The notes under the pieces: model-generated
What the model saw: the letters and a program-made list of their open reading frames with translations, nothing else
Database searches by the model: none
Told to the model about the DNA's origin: nothing
Shown: in pieces, positions 52,653-63,814 of the stretch
Position numbering within the stretch: the stretch's first letter is position 1
Layout of the letters: the number at the start of each line of letters is the position of its first letter
Translations under genes and position numbers: made by a program
Assembly (NCBI RefSeq): GCF_020696975.1
Contig: NZ_JAJGBK010000032.1
Coordinates: 62,001 to 126,000 of the forward strand
DNA from: Methanoculleus sp.
GTDB lineage: Archaea > Halobacteriota > Methanomicrobia > Methanomicrobiales > Methanoculleaceae
Reading direction: 5' to 3'
DNA: 64,000 bases

Positions 52653-52784
52653 CCTCCTTCGGTATGCCCCTGCCCCCTCATCTCTCTGCCGGTATCGCAC
52701 CGTGGAGAGGTTGATAAGAATCCGCATCCAAGTTCCTTGCAGGAACTGCGTCCCGACGTGACGCGACGATATGGACTGATCCAC

Positions 52785-54373
<1,589 letters not shown>

Positions 54374-54431
54374 CGCAAAAAGTGATGATTATCAGTATCC
54401 GGTGCGACTACTACCACAGGAAGGAATTGGA

Positions 54432-54839
54432 ATGACGATAAAACTTGGATTCGTCGTCGCGGAGTTCAACCGCGACATCACCTATATGATGGAGATCGAG
54501 GCACGGGAGCACGCCGGCTTCCTCGGGGCGGAGGTGGCCGAGACGATCTATGTCCCCGGCGCCTACGACATGCCGCTCGCGATCAAGAAACTCCTGACCG
54601 ACGGGACTGTCGACGCCGTCGTCACGATCGGGTGCGTCATCGAGGGCGCGACCCAGCACGACGAGATCGTCGTCCAGCACGCGGCCCGTAAGATAATCGA
54701 CCTCTCCCTTGAGTTCGGAAAACCCGTCTCTCTCGGCATCTCCGGGCCGGGGATGACCCGGATGGAAGCGACCGAGCGTATCGACTACGCGAAGCGTGCC
54801 GTTGAGTCGGCCGTCAAAATGGTCCAGCGATTGGGATGA
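54432..54839 (+). CDS. ribH: 6,7-dimethyl-8-ribityllumazine synthase
   Basis: 135 residues from ATG 54432 (AGGAATTGG upstream). It makes the direct precursor of riboflavin. '[15 protein letters not shown]', '[16 protein letters not shown]', '[26 protein letters not shown]' and '[12 protein letters not shown]' are the ligand loops. The overall length is typical for archaea. The next gene starts within its stop codon (ATGA at 54836). Confidence 0.95.
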   Translation: MTIKLGFVVAEFNRDITYMMEIEAREHAGFLGAEVAETIYVPGAYDMPLAIKKLLTDGTVDAVVTIGCVIEGATQHDEIVVQHAARKIIDLSLEFGKPVSLGISGPGMTRMEATERIDYAKRAVESAVKMVQRLG

Positions 54840-55966
54840 AGGGCCTCTCGGATAAGGTTGCGGCGATCGCCCCCTCGGCGACGATCGAGATCTCGAACGC
54901 CGCAAAGAGGATGGCCGCGGAGGGTGTCGACGTCATCAGCCTCTCGATCGGGGAGCCGGACTTCGATACCCCAGAGCACATCAAAGACGCCTGCATCGAG
55001 GCGCTCTCGCGCGGGGAGACCCATTACGCCCCGAGTGCCGGTATCCCGGCCCTGACGGCCGCGATCGCGGAGAAACTCACCCGCGAGAACGGCGTCCCGG
55101 TAAAGCCCGACGAGGTAATCGTCACCTGCGGGGCGAAAGACGCCATCTACGAGGCGATGGAGGCCGTCCTGAACCCGGGAGATGAGGTGCTCATCCTCGA
55201 CCCCTCCTGGGTCTCCTACGAGCCCTGCGCCCGGCTCGCGGGTGCCACAGCCAGGCACCACCCGCTCTCCCCCGAGACCTTCCAGGTCGACGATACGCTG
55301 CTAGACGCCGTCGGCCCCCGGACGAAGCTGATCGTCGTCAACTCCCCCTCGAATCCCTCCGGCGCAGTGCTGAACACGGACTCGCTCCGGCTCATCGCCG
55401 ATATCTGCCGGGACCACGACCTCTACGCGCTCTCGGACGAGATCTACGAGAAACTGGTCTACGGAAAAGAGCACGTCTCCCTCGCCTCCCTCCCTGATAT
55501 GGCGGAGCGGACGATCACCATCAACGGGTTCTCGAAGGCCTACGCGATGACCGGGTGGCGGATCGGCTACGCGGCCGCTCCCCGTCCGATCGTCCGGCAG
55601 ATGGAGAAGGTGCAGCAGCACACCATCTCCCACCCGACGACGTTTGCGATGTTCGGCGCCGTCGCGGCGCTCGAGGGTCTGCAGGACTGTGTTGAATCGA
55701 TGCGCCGCGAGTTCGAGCGCCGGCGCGACTACCTCGTCCCGGCGCTCCGCGATCTCGGCTACACGACCGCTCCCGCAGACGGGGCTTTCTACGCCTACGT
55801 CAACGTCGACGGCGACGATATGGCGATCGCCCGCTCCTGGCTCCGGGACGCCCACGTGGCCGTCACCCCGGGAACTGCGTTCGGCACACCCGGCTGGCTC
55901 CGGCTCTCCTACGCGACATCGATGAAGAACCTCAAAGAGGCCGTCGAGCGGATTGCGCGGGTCTAG
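54836..55966 (+). CDS. Pyridoxal-phosphate aminotransferase, class I/II (aspartate type)
   Basis: 376 residues. '[44 protein letters not shown]', '[11 protein letters not shown]', '[15 protein letters not shown]' and the PLP-lysine site '[20 protein letters not shown]' are all present, typical of aspartate or related aminotransferases. It shares the same overall pattern with the one at 28411, about as far apart as subfamilies. Operon member behind ribH; its stop overlaps the convergent TPR gene by 4 bp. Confidence 0.94.
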   Translation: MKGLSDKVAAIAPSATIEISNAAKRMAAEGVDVISLSIGEPDFDTPEHIKDACIEALSRGETHYAPSAGIPALTAAIAEKLTRENGVPVKPDEVIVTCGAKDAIYEAMEAVLNPGDEVLILDPSWVSYEPCARLAGATARHHPLSPETFQVDDTLLDAVGPRTKLIVVNSPSNPSGAVLNTDSLRLIADICRDHDLYALSDEIYEKLVYGKEHVSLASLPDMAERTITINGFSKAYAMTGWRIGYAAAPRPIVRQMEKVQQHTISHPTTFAMFGAVAALEGLQDCVESMRREFERRRDYLVPALRDLGYTTAPADGAFYAYVNVDGDDMAIARSWLRDAHVAVTPGTAFGTPGWLRLSYATSMKNLKEAVERIARV

Positions 55967-57633
55967 GACCCCGCCCTCTTTTCCCCGGATAACCGCTGGG
56001 CCCGCTCGTAGTACGGGACCGCCTCGGCTGAGCGGTCGAGATAGATGAGGGCCATCGCCTTCCCCTTGAGCGCCTCGACGTCATCGGGGCAGATGGCGAG
56101 CGCCCGGTCATAGCACTCGAGCGCCTCCTCGGAGCGCTCCAGGATCACGAGGGCGTTTCCTTTCGTGCTCCAGACCCCGGCATTCCCCGGATCGATCTTG
56201 AGCGCCTGCCCGTAACAGGCGAGGGCTTCGCTGTAGCGCCCGAGGATGAAGAGGGCAAGGCCCTTGTTGTACCAGGCGTCCGCGTTCTCCGGGTGGGCCC
56301 GGACCTCCTGGTCGTAGCAGGCGAGGGCTTTGTCGTAGTCCGAGAGGATCGAGAGGATGCTTGCTTTGTTCTTGCGGATCCGGCGGTTCTCGGGATCGAT
56401 ATCGAGCGCCCGCTCGTAGCAGGCGAGCGCCTCCTCGTACCGCCCGAGCCCGTAGAGCGCGTTCCCGTAGTTGTTCCAGACGACGGTGTTCCCGGTCTCT
56501 GTCCGGAGCACCGTCTGGTAGCAGGCGGCCGCCATCCCGTAATCCCCGAGGGCGTAGTAACTCTCGCCCCGGTGGTAGGACGCCCTCGCATGACCGCTAT
56601 CGAGCCGGAGCGTCTGGTCGAAGCACTCGATCGCCTCCTCGTAGCGTTTCTGGGCAAAGAGGACGAGGCCTTTCTGGTACCAGATCTCCGGGTCGGCCGT
56701 GCTCTCCCTGAGCGCCCGGTCGAGCGAGGCGAGTGCGAGGTCGTAGCGTTTCAGCCTCCTCAGCGCCGTGCCTTTATGGTACCATATCCCCGTAAGGTCG
56801 GGGTTGATCCGGAACGCCCGGTCGTAACAATTGATCGCCTCACCGTAGCGTTCCAGGTGGTGCTGCGCCCGGCCCCGGTTGTACCAGGTCTCGGCGTCGT
56901 CGGGCCGGAGGGCGAGGGCCCGGTCGAACGACGCGATCGCCTCGTCGTAGCGCTCCAGGGCCGCGAGCGTGCAGCCCCGGGTCTGCCAGGCCTCGACGTG
57001 GCCGGGGTCGATCTCGAGCGCCCGCTCGTAACAGTCGAGCGCGTCGTCGTACCGGTTGAGGAGGAGGTGGACCGTCCCCCGGGCATACCAGGCGACCCTG
57101 TTCCCGGGGTCGGCGGCGACGACCCGGTCGTAGCACTCGAGGGCCGCATCGTACCGCCGTTCGGCGGCGAGCGCCGCACCCCGGGCCGTCCAGGCCTCGA
57201 TCCGGTCCGGGTCGATCGCAACGACCCGGTCGTAGCAGGCGATCGCGTCGGACGTCCGCCCGAGCTTCCTGAAAGCGTGCCCCCGGATGAGCCAGGCGCC
57301 TGCCGTCCCGGGGGCGAGTTCCACCGCCCGGCCGCAGTACTCGGCCGCCTCCCGGTAGTGCCGGAGGTTGTAGAGCGCCTCCCCGCCGGCGCACCAGAGG
57401 CGGGCGGAGGTCGGGTCGGCCCGGATGGCCTGTTCGAGACACTCGGCTGCCTCCCGGTAGCGCCTGGCGGTCGTGAGGGCGCGTCCCTTGTAGTAGCGGG
57501 CGGCGGTGGTGCCGGCATCCAGGGTGAGCGCCCGGTCGTAGCAGGCGATGGCCCGGTCGTACTGCCCTTGCTCACAGTAGGCCCGTCCCTCTCTGCACCA
57601 CGCCCCGGCGCTCTTCTTCCAGGGAAGCTCCAT
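55963..57633 (-). CDS. TPR-repeat protein with 16 units
   Basis: 556 residues from ATG 57633. Sixteen consecutive 34-residue tetratricopeptide units are readable, starting 'AWCREGRAYCEQGQYDRAIACYDRALTLDAGTTA'; most contain 'W/Y..G.AL..L.RY.EA..CYDRAL..DP'. It forms a superhelical protein-binding scaffold, cytoplasmic, without signal or catalytic domain. Partners cannot be inferred. High repeat similarity points to recent expansion. The track's 914-residue version continues antisense through radC and is rejected. Confidence 0.88.
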   Translation of the reverse strand: MELPWKKSAGAWCREGRAYCEQGQYDRAIACYDRALTLDAGTTAARYYKGRALTTARRYREAAECLEQAIRADPTSARLWCAGGEALYNLRHYREAAEYCGRAVELAPGTAGAWLIRGHAFRKLGRTSDAIACYDRVVAIDPDRIEAWTARGAALAAERRYDAALECYDRVVAADPGNRVAWYARGTVHLLLNRYDDALDCYERALEIDPGHVEAWQTRGCTLAALERYDEAIASFDRALALRPDDAETWYNRGRAQHHLERYGEAINCYDRAFRINPDLTGIWYHKGTALRRLKRYDLALASLDRALRESTADPEIWYQKGLVLFAQKRYEEAIECFDQTLRLDSGHARASYHRGESYYALGDYGMAAACYQTVLRTETGNTVVWNNYGNALYGLGRYEEALACYERALDIDPENRRIRKNKASILSILSDYDKALACYDQEVRAHPENADAWYNKGLALFILGRYSEALACYGQALKIDPGNAGVWSTKGNALVILERSEEALECYDRALAICPDDVEALKGKAMALIYLDRSAEAVPYYERAQRLSGEKRAGS

Positions 57634-57813
57634 CTGGTGATGGATAGCGGTCCTCAGACAAAAGGGTTTCGATAGCAGCCGTGGGTTATCGCCTCTCCGG
57701 GAGAGAAACTTCCCTCTGCCGTCACCCTGTCCCGGGGCTGCATTCCCCCGGTGTGCGGGATCGATTTGGCAACGCATACATGCTCCAGGATCAAAACCCG
57801 GAGTGGGGCAACC

Positions 57814-58482
57814 ATGAAGAGGATGCGTGATATACCGGACCGCGACCGTCCGCGCGAGAAACTGGCAACACGGGGGCCGGAGGCGCTCACCAACGCCGAG
57901 CTGATCGCTCTCCTCCTTGGCCGGGGCACGAAAGGGCGGGATGTCCGGGAGGTTGCGGGCGAGGTCGAACGCTACCTGAAGGATGCCAGAGGCGGTCCGT
58001 CCTACGACGCCCTCCTCGCGATCGACGGTATCGGTTCCGCAAAAGCCTGCGAGATCATGGCCTGTTTCGAGCTCGGGCGGCGGTATCTCGGGGACGATGG
58101 GCTCCACGGGACCCGGATCACCAGCCCCGAGGACATTCTCCCGCTGGTCGCCGAGTTGCGGGACAGGAAGCAGGAGCACTTCCTCTGCATCACCCTCAAC
58201 GGCGCCGGGGAGGTGATCGAGCGCCGGACCGTCACCGTCGGTATCCTGAACCAGAGTCTCGTCCACCCGCGGGAGGTCTTTGCCGAGGCGATCACCGACC
58301 GGGCCGCCTCGGTCATCCTGGTCCACAACCACCCCTCCGGCACGCTCGACCCTTCCACCCAGGATATCGGGATCACCCGGCAACTCGTCGAGGCCGGATC
58401 GATCCTCGGCATCCGGGTGCTCGACCATATCATCGTCACGAAGCGGGGGTATGTCAGCCTCAAAGAACTCGGGCACCTCTAG
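57814..58482 (+). CDS. radC: RadC-family JAB/MPN protein
   Basis: 222 residues from ATG 57814 (GGAG upstream). An N-terminal helix-hairpin-helix region ('LTNAELIALLLGRGT...LLAIDGIGSAKACEIMACFELGRR') precedes the RadC domain with the metal motif 'HNHPSGTLDPSTQD' (HxHx10D). RadC proteins were linked to DNA repair, but the biochemical role is unresolved. Length and motifs are those of a full bacterial-type RadC, which is found in some methanogens, perhaps by old transfer. Confidence 0.93.
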   Translation: MKRMRDIPDRDRPREKLATRGPEALTNAELIALLLGRGTKGRDVREVAGEVERYLKDARGGPSYDALLAIDGIGSAKACEIMACFELGRRYLGDDGLHGTRITSPEDILPLVAELRDRKQEHFLCITLNGAGEVIERRTVTVGILNQSLVHPREVFAEAITDRAASVILVHNHPSGTLDPSTQDIGITRQLVEAGSILGIRVLDHIIVTKRGYVSLKELGHL

Positions 58483-58652
58483 TGCGGGAACGGCGCCCTC
58501 ATACCCGCCCGCAAAAGCGGACGGTTCTCTCCCGGTTTTCTTCGGAATTCCGGGAATTCGCGAGATTTCTGCAGATAATCTTCCCGCTCCACTCCCGATC
58601 CCAAAAAAGTTTATCACCCCTCGTCTGCCAAGAGTATACGAGGCAGACTTAC

Positions 58653-59309
58653 ATGAATACTGGATTTCTCCGGGTGCTGCTCGATCCCGGACGTTTCTTT
58701 GAAGCACGTATGCAGGGGGAGCCGAGCCTGAAGGTGCCGGCGCTGATCGCGCTCGTCATCGGGATCATCGGCGCCGTATCGGCCGCACTCTCGGCGAACG
58801 TGACTATCGCAGCCTTCCCCGCCGACATGCAGGCCTTCGGGTCGATCGGGGTGGCGATCGCCGTGGTCGGCGGCATCATCGGGGGATTCTTCACCTGGGT
58901 TGCCTTCGGCATCGTCTTCTACATCGTCTCGATGCTCTTTGTGGGGGATGGCGACCTCAAGCGGACGCTGGAGTTCACGGGCTACGGGCTCCTCCCCCAG
59001 GTCTTTGGGGGCATCATCGGGGCGGTCTTCTCCTACCAGCTCATCTCAAACCTCACGATCCCGACCGCATCGAGACCCGAGGATATCGCGGTGGTGGTGG
59101 AGGCCCTCACCAACGCCATGCTGGCCGATCCCCTCACGCAGATCATCGGGATCATCTCGATCCTCTTCCTGATCTGGAGCGCAAACATCTGGATCTTCGG
59201 CATGAAGTATGCACGCAACCTCTCCACGCGGAACGCCGCCCTCACCGTCGGGATACCCGTGGGGCTGTACATCCTGATTAACCTCGTCACACTCATCGGG
59301 TTGATGTAA
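58653..59309 (+). CDS. Yip1-domain membrane protein
   Basis: 218 residues from ATG 58653. About five helices with the pattern 'ALIALVIGIIGAVSAALSAN', 'GGIIGGFFTWVAFGIVFYIVSMLF', 'LEFTGYGLLPQVFGGIIGAVFSY' of Yip1-type proteins. Unknown function in archaea; eukaryotic Yip1 acts in vesicle traffic. The next gene's ATG follows the stop codon directly, so it heads an operon with the COG1361 protein and an ABC exporter. Confidence 0.85.
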   Translation: MNTGFLRVLLDPGRFFEARMQGEPSLKVPALIALVIGIIGAVSAALSANVTIAAFPADMQAFGSIGVAIAVVGGIIGGFFTWVAFGIVFYIVSMLFVGDGDLKRTLEFTGYGLLPQVFGGIIGAVFSYQLISNLTIPTASRPEDIAVVVEALTNAMLADPLTQIIGIISILFLIWSANIWIFGMKYARNLSTRNAALTVGIPVGLYILINLVTLIGLM

Positions 59310-60443
59310 ATGAGACCTCGTTACCTTATCCTACTCTCAATCTTCTGCGTCATCGCAGCACTCACCGGACCGGCCAGCGCCGGCCCGGCCGACATCACCG
59401 TGACCTCCTCCACGCTCGACCCGCAGGTCCTGATGAAGGGGGATACCGGGACGCTCACGATCGTGATCCAGAACACCGGTGCCGAGACCGTCGCCATCAA
59501 GAGCGCCCGGCTCTACGGCAGCGGGGTCGTTCCCTTAAGCGAACCCTACCCCTCGGTCGGGGAGCTCGGCGCCGGGAACACGAAGACATTCACCTTCACC
59601 GTCCGGGCGGATGGGGGCGAAGGGACGTTCTACCCGCAGTTCGTGCTTGACTTCCGTAACGACGGCAGCCTCCGCCACCCGGTCCCCGTCCAGGTCGAGG
59701 ATACCCCGCTCAGCGCCTCGGTGATCAACAAGCCGGACGCCTTTGCCGAGGGCCGGACGGCCGACATCACCGTCCGGGTCGGCAACCCCCGCCCGAACGC
59801 CGCTTCCGGCGTCCAGGTGATCCCGATAGGAACGGGCTTCACCGCCACCCCGACCGGCGGGTTCGTCGGCGCCCTCGCGCCTGACGCGGCCGGGACGGTC
59901 ACGTTCAACCTGACCCCGACCGCCGAGACGGACGTCACGTTCCAGGTCGTCTGGAGGAACGGCATCAACACCCACACCGCGGATCTCGTGCTGCCGGTCA
60001 CGTTCGGCGAAGACAAACGGCAGGCGGACCCGGTCATCACGAACGTCGAGGTCACCCCCGAGGCCGGGAGGTACCGGGTCGTCGGCGATATATCGAACGC
60101 GGGCCTCGAGTCCGCCCGGTCGGTGGTGATCGCCCCCGGCGCCCCGGCAGCCCCCACCGATCCCTTCCGGATCTATGTCGTCGGAACCCTCGATCCCGAC
60201 GACATCTCCTCGTTTGAGGTGACGTTTAAGGCCGAGAGAAACGTGACCGAGGTCCCGATCGTCGTCGAGTACCGTGACGGCGACGGCAACCGGTATACCG
60301 CGACGACGATGGTCGGGCTCGGCGGTGCAACCCTGCCCGCCGAGGGATCGGGCGGCGATCTCCCGGTCGTTGCCATCATCGTCGTCGTCCTCGTCGCGCT
60401 CGGGATCGCCGGTGCCATCTACTACTCCTGGAGACGGACGTAA
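59310..60443 (+). CDS. COG1361-type surface protein with signal peptide and C-terminal anchor
   Basis: 377 residues. A signal peptide (1-24, ending 'GPASA') is followed by beta-sandwich repeats ('VLMKGDTGTLTIVIQNTGAETVAIKSARL', 'AEGRTADITVRVGNPRPNAASGVQV', 'YRVVGDISNAGLESARSV') and a C-terminal helix 'LPVVAIIVVVLVALGIAGAIYYSWRR'. Such proteins are exposed on the outer surface. Immediate coupling with a MacB-like ABC gene pair suggests an extracellular adaptor of that transporter. Confidence 0.85.
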   Translation: MRPRYLILLSIFCVIAALTGPASAGPADITVTSSTLDPQVLMKGDTGTLTIVIQNTGAETVAIKSARLYGSGVVPLSEPYPSVGELGAGNTKTFTFTVRADGGEGTFYPQFVLDFRNDGSLRHPVPVQVEDTPLSASVINKPDAFAEGRTADITVRVGNPRPNAASGVQVIPIGTGFTATPTGGFVGALAPDAAGTVTFNLTPTAETDVTFQVVWRNGINTHTADLVLPVTFGEDKRQADPVITNVEVTPEAGRYRVVGDISNAGLESARSVVIAPGAPAAPTDPFRIYVVGTLDPDDISSFEVTFKAERNVTEVPIVVEYRDGDGNRYTATTMVGLGGATLPAEGSGGDLPVVAIIVVVLVALGIAGAIYYSWRRT

Positions 60444-60448
60444 CGACG

Positions 60449-61120
60449 ATGCCGGTCATCAGTTTTGATGCGGTCAGGAAGGTCTATCCCCTCCCGGCGG
60501 GCGACGTCGTGGCGCTGGACGGCGTCGATCTCGCCATCGAGGAGGGCGAGTTCGTCCTGATCATGGGGCCGTCGGGGTCGGGGAAGTCGACGCTCCTAAA
60601 CATCATGGGCTCGCTCGACGTCCCGACCTCGGGCGAGGTCACCATCGCCGAAAAGAGGATCAGCAGGATGGACGACGACGAACTGACGCTTCTGCGGCGG
60701 GACCACATCGGGTTCATCTTCCAGCAGTTCAACCTCATCCCGCTCCTCTCGGTGGTCGAGAACGTCGAGTATCCCCTGATCCTGCGTGGCCAGCAGAACG
60801 GGTCCCGCGAGAGGGCACAGGAGGTCCTCGCCGCCGTGGAGATTGCAGAGACGCACTTCTCCCACAAGCCAAACGAGCTCTCGGGCGGGCAGCAGCAGCG
60901 GGTGGCGATCGCGAGAGCACTCGTCAACGACCCCGACTTCCTCCTCTGCGACGAACCGACCGGGAACCTGGACTCAAAGACCGGGACCGCGATCATGACC
61001 CTCCTCGACCGGATGAACCGCGAGGAGGGCAAGACCATCGTCATGGTCACCCACGACCCGCGGATGACCGACTACGCCGACCGGACGATCCGGCTCGTCG
61101 ACGGGAGGGTGGCCGAGTGA
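60449..61120 (+). CDS. ABC transporter ATPase (MacB/LolD type)
   Basis: 223 residues. '[25 protein letters not shown]' (Walker A), '[22 protein letters not shown]' (Q-loop), '[32 protein letters not shown]' (signature and Walker B) and the 'GSLDVPTSG' segment are typical of the MacB/LolD group. It powers the permease whose start overlaps its stop (GTGA at 61117). Together with the COG1361 protein it resembles lipoprotein or peptide export systems. Confidence 0.95.
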   Translation: MPVISFDAVRKVYPLPAGDVVALDGVDLAIEEGEFVLIMGPSGSGKSTLLNIMGSLDVPTSGEVTIAEKRISRMDDDELTLLRRDHIGFIFQQFNLIPLLSVVENVEYPLILRGQQNGSRERAQEVLAAVEIAETHFSHKPNELSGGQQQRVAIARALVNDPDFLLCDEPTGNLDSKTGTAIMTLLDRMNREEGKTIVMVTHDPRMTDYADRTIRLVDGRVAE

Positions 61121-62262
61121 CCTTCTTTGACCTCGCCCGCCGGAACGTCACCCGCCACTGGCTCCGGTCGGTCCTCGCGGTCGTCGGGATCGTCATCGGT
61201 GTCGTCGCGATCGCGTCCCTCGGGATCATGGGCAACAGCATCGGCCTGATGTTCGACGACATGGTCAGCGACGTCGGGGATACCCTCATCGTCTCCCCGG
61301 CGATGGGGTCGGGGAGCGACAGACTCACCGACCGGCAGGTCGACGATATCAAGCGGGCGGTTGGCTCAAACCAGGTCATACCCTTTGCGACGACCGTCGA
61401 CAAGATCACCGTCGGCGGGGCATCGAGCGGCGCGATGATCTACGCGATCCCCGCCTCCGATATCCCGTCTCTCCTGGAGACGGAGTCGGGGGGCTACCCG
61501 AGGGATACGGGCGCCGGTTGCCTGATCGGGAGCCAGCTTGCCGCGAACAGCCAGGAGAACGGCCTGAAACTCGGTGCCCGGGTCCGGATCGGCGACGAGA
61601 CCCTCCGGGTGGTTGGCGTCCTCAAAGAGCGGGGGATGGGGTTTGACATCAACCCCGACTACGCCATCGTCGTGCCCTACGCCTGGTACTCGAACCACTA
61701 CAATGAGAAGGAGTACGACCAGGCGATCGTGAAGGTCCGGGACGTCAACGACATCGATGCGGTCAAGGAGTCGATCGATCAGCGGATGAATCGCCGGGAG
61801 GACACCGTCAACGTCATGGATACCCGGGGGATCCTCGAGAGCGTCTTCTCTGCCGCCGACTCGATCACGGTCTTTCTGATGGGGATCGGCGCGGTCTCGC
61901 TCCTTGTCGCCGGGGTCTCGATCTTAAACGTCATGCTGATGTCGGTGACCGAGCGGATCAAGGAGATCGGGGTTCTGCGGAGTATCGGCACCCGCCGGAG
62001 CGAAGTGATGCGGATGTTCATCTACGAGGCCCTCTTCCTCGGGGTTGCGGGCGCCCTCATCGGGGGGGTGCTCAGTTTCGGTGTCGGCTACGTGATGACG
62101 GCGGTCCTCGTCGGGAACCCGGACTTCCTCTTCAACCCGGCAAGCCTCCTCTACATCGTCTTCGGGATGGGGTTCGGCGTCTTCACGAGCGTGGCCTCCG
62201 GGCTCTACCCGGCGTGGAAGGCGGCACAGTTGAACCCGATCCAGGCGCTCCGCCACGAGTGA
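61117..62262 (+). CDS. ABC transporter permease (MacB/FtsX type)
   Basis: 381 residues from GTG 61117. One N-terminal helix ('LRSVLAVVGIVIGVVAIASLGIMG'), a long external MacB-like domain (about 45-250), then three helices with FtsX motifs ('VSLLVAGVSILNVMLMSVTERIKEIGVLRSIGTRRSEVMRMFIYEALFLGVAGALIG'), ending 'YPAWKAAQLNPIQALRHE' as in most MacB proteins. It works as a mechanotransmitting exporter; the cargo is unknown. Confidence 0.94.
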   Translation: MTFFDLARRNVTRHWLRSVLAVVGIVIGVVAIASLGIMGNSIGLMFDDMVSDVGDTLIVSPAMGSGSDRLTDRQVDDIKRAVGSNQVIPFATTVDKITVGGASSGAMIYAIPASDIPSLLETESGGYPRDTGAGCLIGSQLAANSQENGLKLGARVRIGDETLRVVGVLKERGMGFDINPDYAIVVPYAWYSNHYNEKEYDQAIVKVRDVNDIDAVKESIDQRMNRREDTVNVMDTRGILESVFSAADSITVFLMGIGAVSLLVAGVSILNVMLMSVTERIKEIGVLRSIGTRRSEVMRMFIYEALFLGVAGALIGGVLSFGVGYVMTAVLVGNPDFLFNPASLLYIVFGMGFGVFTSVASGLYPAWKAAQLNPIQALRHE

Positions 62263-62267
62263 GGGCC

Positions 62268-62531
62268 TTACCCCATACACTTCTCTTTCTGGCGCTCGAT
62301 ATCCGCGTGGAGCGTCTTGACGGCTTTTCCGGTCCCGGGAGGCGCGCCCGGGAGGAGGGTGAGCCGCTCGTCCTCCCCCTCGGCGATGAGGAGGGCAACC
62401 GGGGTCAGGCTGATGACGGCGGTCCCCCCGCCGTCGATGACGAACGTCCGGATGACGGGGATGATGCACCGGTCGCCGACCCTCCGCCCGCCGCCGACGA
62501 CGAACTCGGTCCCGTCAGGCACCCGCAGCAC
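62268..62531 (-). CDS. Small GerW-like protein
   Basis: 87 codons; GTG 62522 may be the true start (GAGGTG is better placed for it). 'FVVGGGRRVGDRCIIPVIRTFVIDGGGTAVISLTPVALLIAEG' resembles part of the GerW/YtfJ domain, including the 'VTPVAFL'-like end. It overlaps the end of the DUF2953 gene by 17 bp and shares its strand with another GerW gene at 63214, forming a cluster. Confidence 0.6.
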   Translation of the reverse strand: MLRVPDGTEFVVGGGRRVGDRCIIPVIRTFVIDGGGTAVISLTPVALLIAEGEDERLTLLPGAPPGTGKAVKTLHADIERQKEKCMG

Positions 62532-63192
62532 CTCTTCCCGAGACCCGGCGGAGCCGGTCCCTGACCGGTCTCTGCAGGAGAGCCTGCACGACCGGGACGA
62601 GGATCAGGAGCGGGCGGCGGACCTGCAGTTTGAGCACGAACGTCCCCTCAAAGATCCTCCGGTCAAAGACGGGGGTCATCACGAAGTCGATCGCCTCCAC
62701 CGGCCAGAGGGCGTAGCGGGCGGCGGTGCAGTAGCCGTAGACGATCCCGGTATCGGCGGGGCTCCCGAGGCCGAGGGTGATATCCCCCCGGAGCGTCTCA
62801 AGGTAAAGGGACCGCAGGACGGCGTCGAGGATCCTCTCGATCTGGGGCCAGAGGTCGACCGCGGTGGCGAGGAGTTCCTGCGGCGAAGGGGCCGGCCCTC
62901 TCTCCTCGACCCTCTCCTCCTCTACTTCCGGCTTTTCGGCCGCCATCCTGGCTATGTCCCGGGTCACGACCGGGCGGCCGGCGATGAGGACCTCGAGGAC
63001 CTGGACCCCGTCGGCGACCCGGACCCGCGCCCCCACGATGCCCCAGGCTACGACGGCCGTCCCCCGGGCGCTCTCCCGTCTGCAGTCAGCGACCGTCGAG
63101 AGGGTCACCGGAACCAGGTAGAGGGCAAGCAGGACGAGGATGAGGATGACGGCGACAACGAACAGGATCCAAAAGAGAAGCGTCGCTGCCAT
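62515..63192 (-). CDS. DUF2953 membrane protein
   Basis: 225 residues. An N-terminal helix ('LLFWILFVVAVILILVLLALYL') is followed by a cytoplasmic or external domain with 'LYLETLRGDITLGLGSPADTGIVYGYCTAARYAL', the characteristic segment of DUF2953. In Bacillus members (YtfI) lie beside the GerW gene (ytfJ), as here, so the gene pair is conserved across domains. Function unknown. Confidence 0.8.
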   Translation of the reverse strand: MAATLLFWILFVVAVILILVLLALYLVPVTLSTVADCRRESARGTAVVAWGIVGARVRVADGVQVLEVLIAGRPVVTRDIARMAAEKPEVEEERVEERGPAPSPQELLATAVDLWPQIERILDAVLRSLYLETLRGDITLGLGSPADTGIVYGYCTAARYALWPVEAIDFVMTPVFDRRIFEGTFVLKLQVRRPLLILVPVVQALLQRPVRDRLRRVSGRGAAGA

Positions 63193-63213
63193 GGAGAGGA
63201 AGGGAAGAGACCT

Positions 63214-63654
63214 TTACGCCTCTTCTTCCCCGCTGACCGGGATCTCCCTTCCTTCTTCCGATACCCAGGGCATCTTACCCTTGCGCTGCTGCATCATCTC
63301 CGAGCCTTTCTCGAGCACCTTCTCGACGTGCGGGCCGACGGTCTCGCCGATAGCCGTGACGACCTCGGCGATCTCGCTCTTCTTCTTCAAGGAGATCACC
63401 TGGATGCCCTCGGGGCCGGGAACACCTTTGGTGATGATGATCAGGGCAACGGCCGATATGCCGCCACCGCCACCGGTTCCGGCTCCGCCGTGCTGGCTGC
63501 CCTCCCTGAGTCCTCCTGACCCTTCGCCGGCGCCGAACCCCAACCCGAACTCGGCGACCGGTATGATCACCCGCTCACCGGCATCGACCGGGGCACCGAG
63601 GATTGCGCTCGCGCAGAGTGTTCTTGCCAGCTGATCGACGGTTATCTGGAGCAT
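63214..63654 (-). CDS. GerW/YtfJ-family protein
   Basis: 146 residues from ATG 63654 ('MLQITVDQLARTLCASAILGAPV'); an upstream start (63681) is possible. 'GAPVDAGERVIIPVAEFGLGFGAGEG', a Gly-rich stretch and 'ISAVALIIITKGVPGPEGIQVISL' match GerW. Bacillus GerW is a spore germination protein, but the family is also in methanogens, which do not sporulate, so a different basic role is expected. It is the upstream member of the GerW-DUF2953-GerW-like set. Confidence 0.85.
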   Translation of the reverse strand: MLQITVDQLARTLCASAILGAPVDAGERVIIPVAEFGLGFGAGEGSGGLREGSQHGGAGTGGGGGISAVALIIITKGVPGPEGIQVISLKKKSEIAEVVTAIGETVGPHVEKVLEKGSEMMQQRKGKMPWVSEEGREIPVSGEEEA

Positions 63655-63814
63655 TGATTCGCCAGTCACACTATTCACCACAGGTATTCCACTCTCCGGC
63701 CTCGTATATAAGGCTTGGGGTTTCCCGGCGCTCTGGAACGGATGGATGCCCGGCTACGCCCCCCGTGCGGCCGGCTGGCCGATAGGGGGTCGGTATCGTC
63801 CCGGATCGCCCGCC

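Noticed and set aside
56293-57675. 460-aa plus-strand ORF opposite the TPR gene
   Set aside because: A periodic shadow of the 34-residue repeat; Pro/Glu/Arg/Val-rich with no fold signature.
57634-58707. N-terminal extension of the TPR protein to 914 aa
   Set aside because: It is antisense to radC and lacks TPR pattern; the repeat protein begins at ATG 57633.
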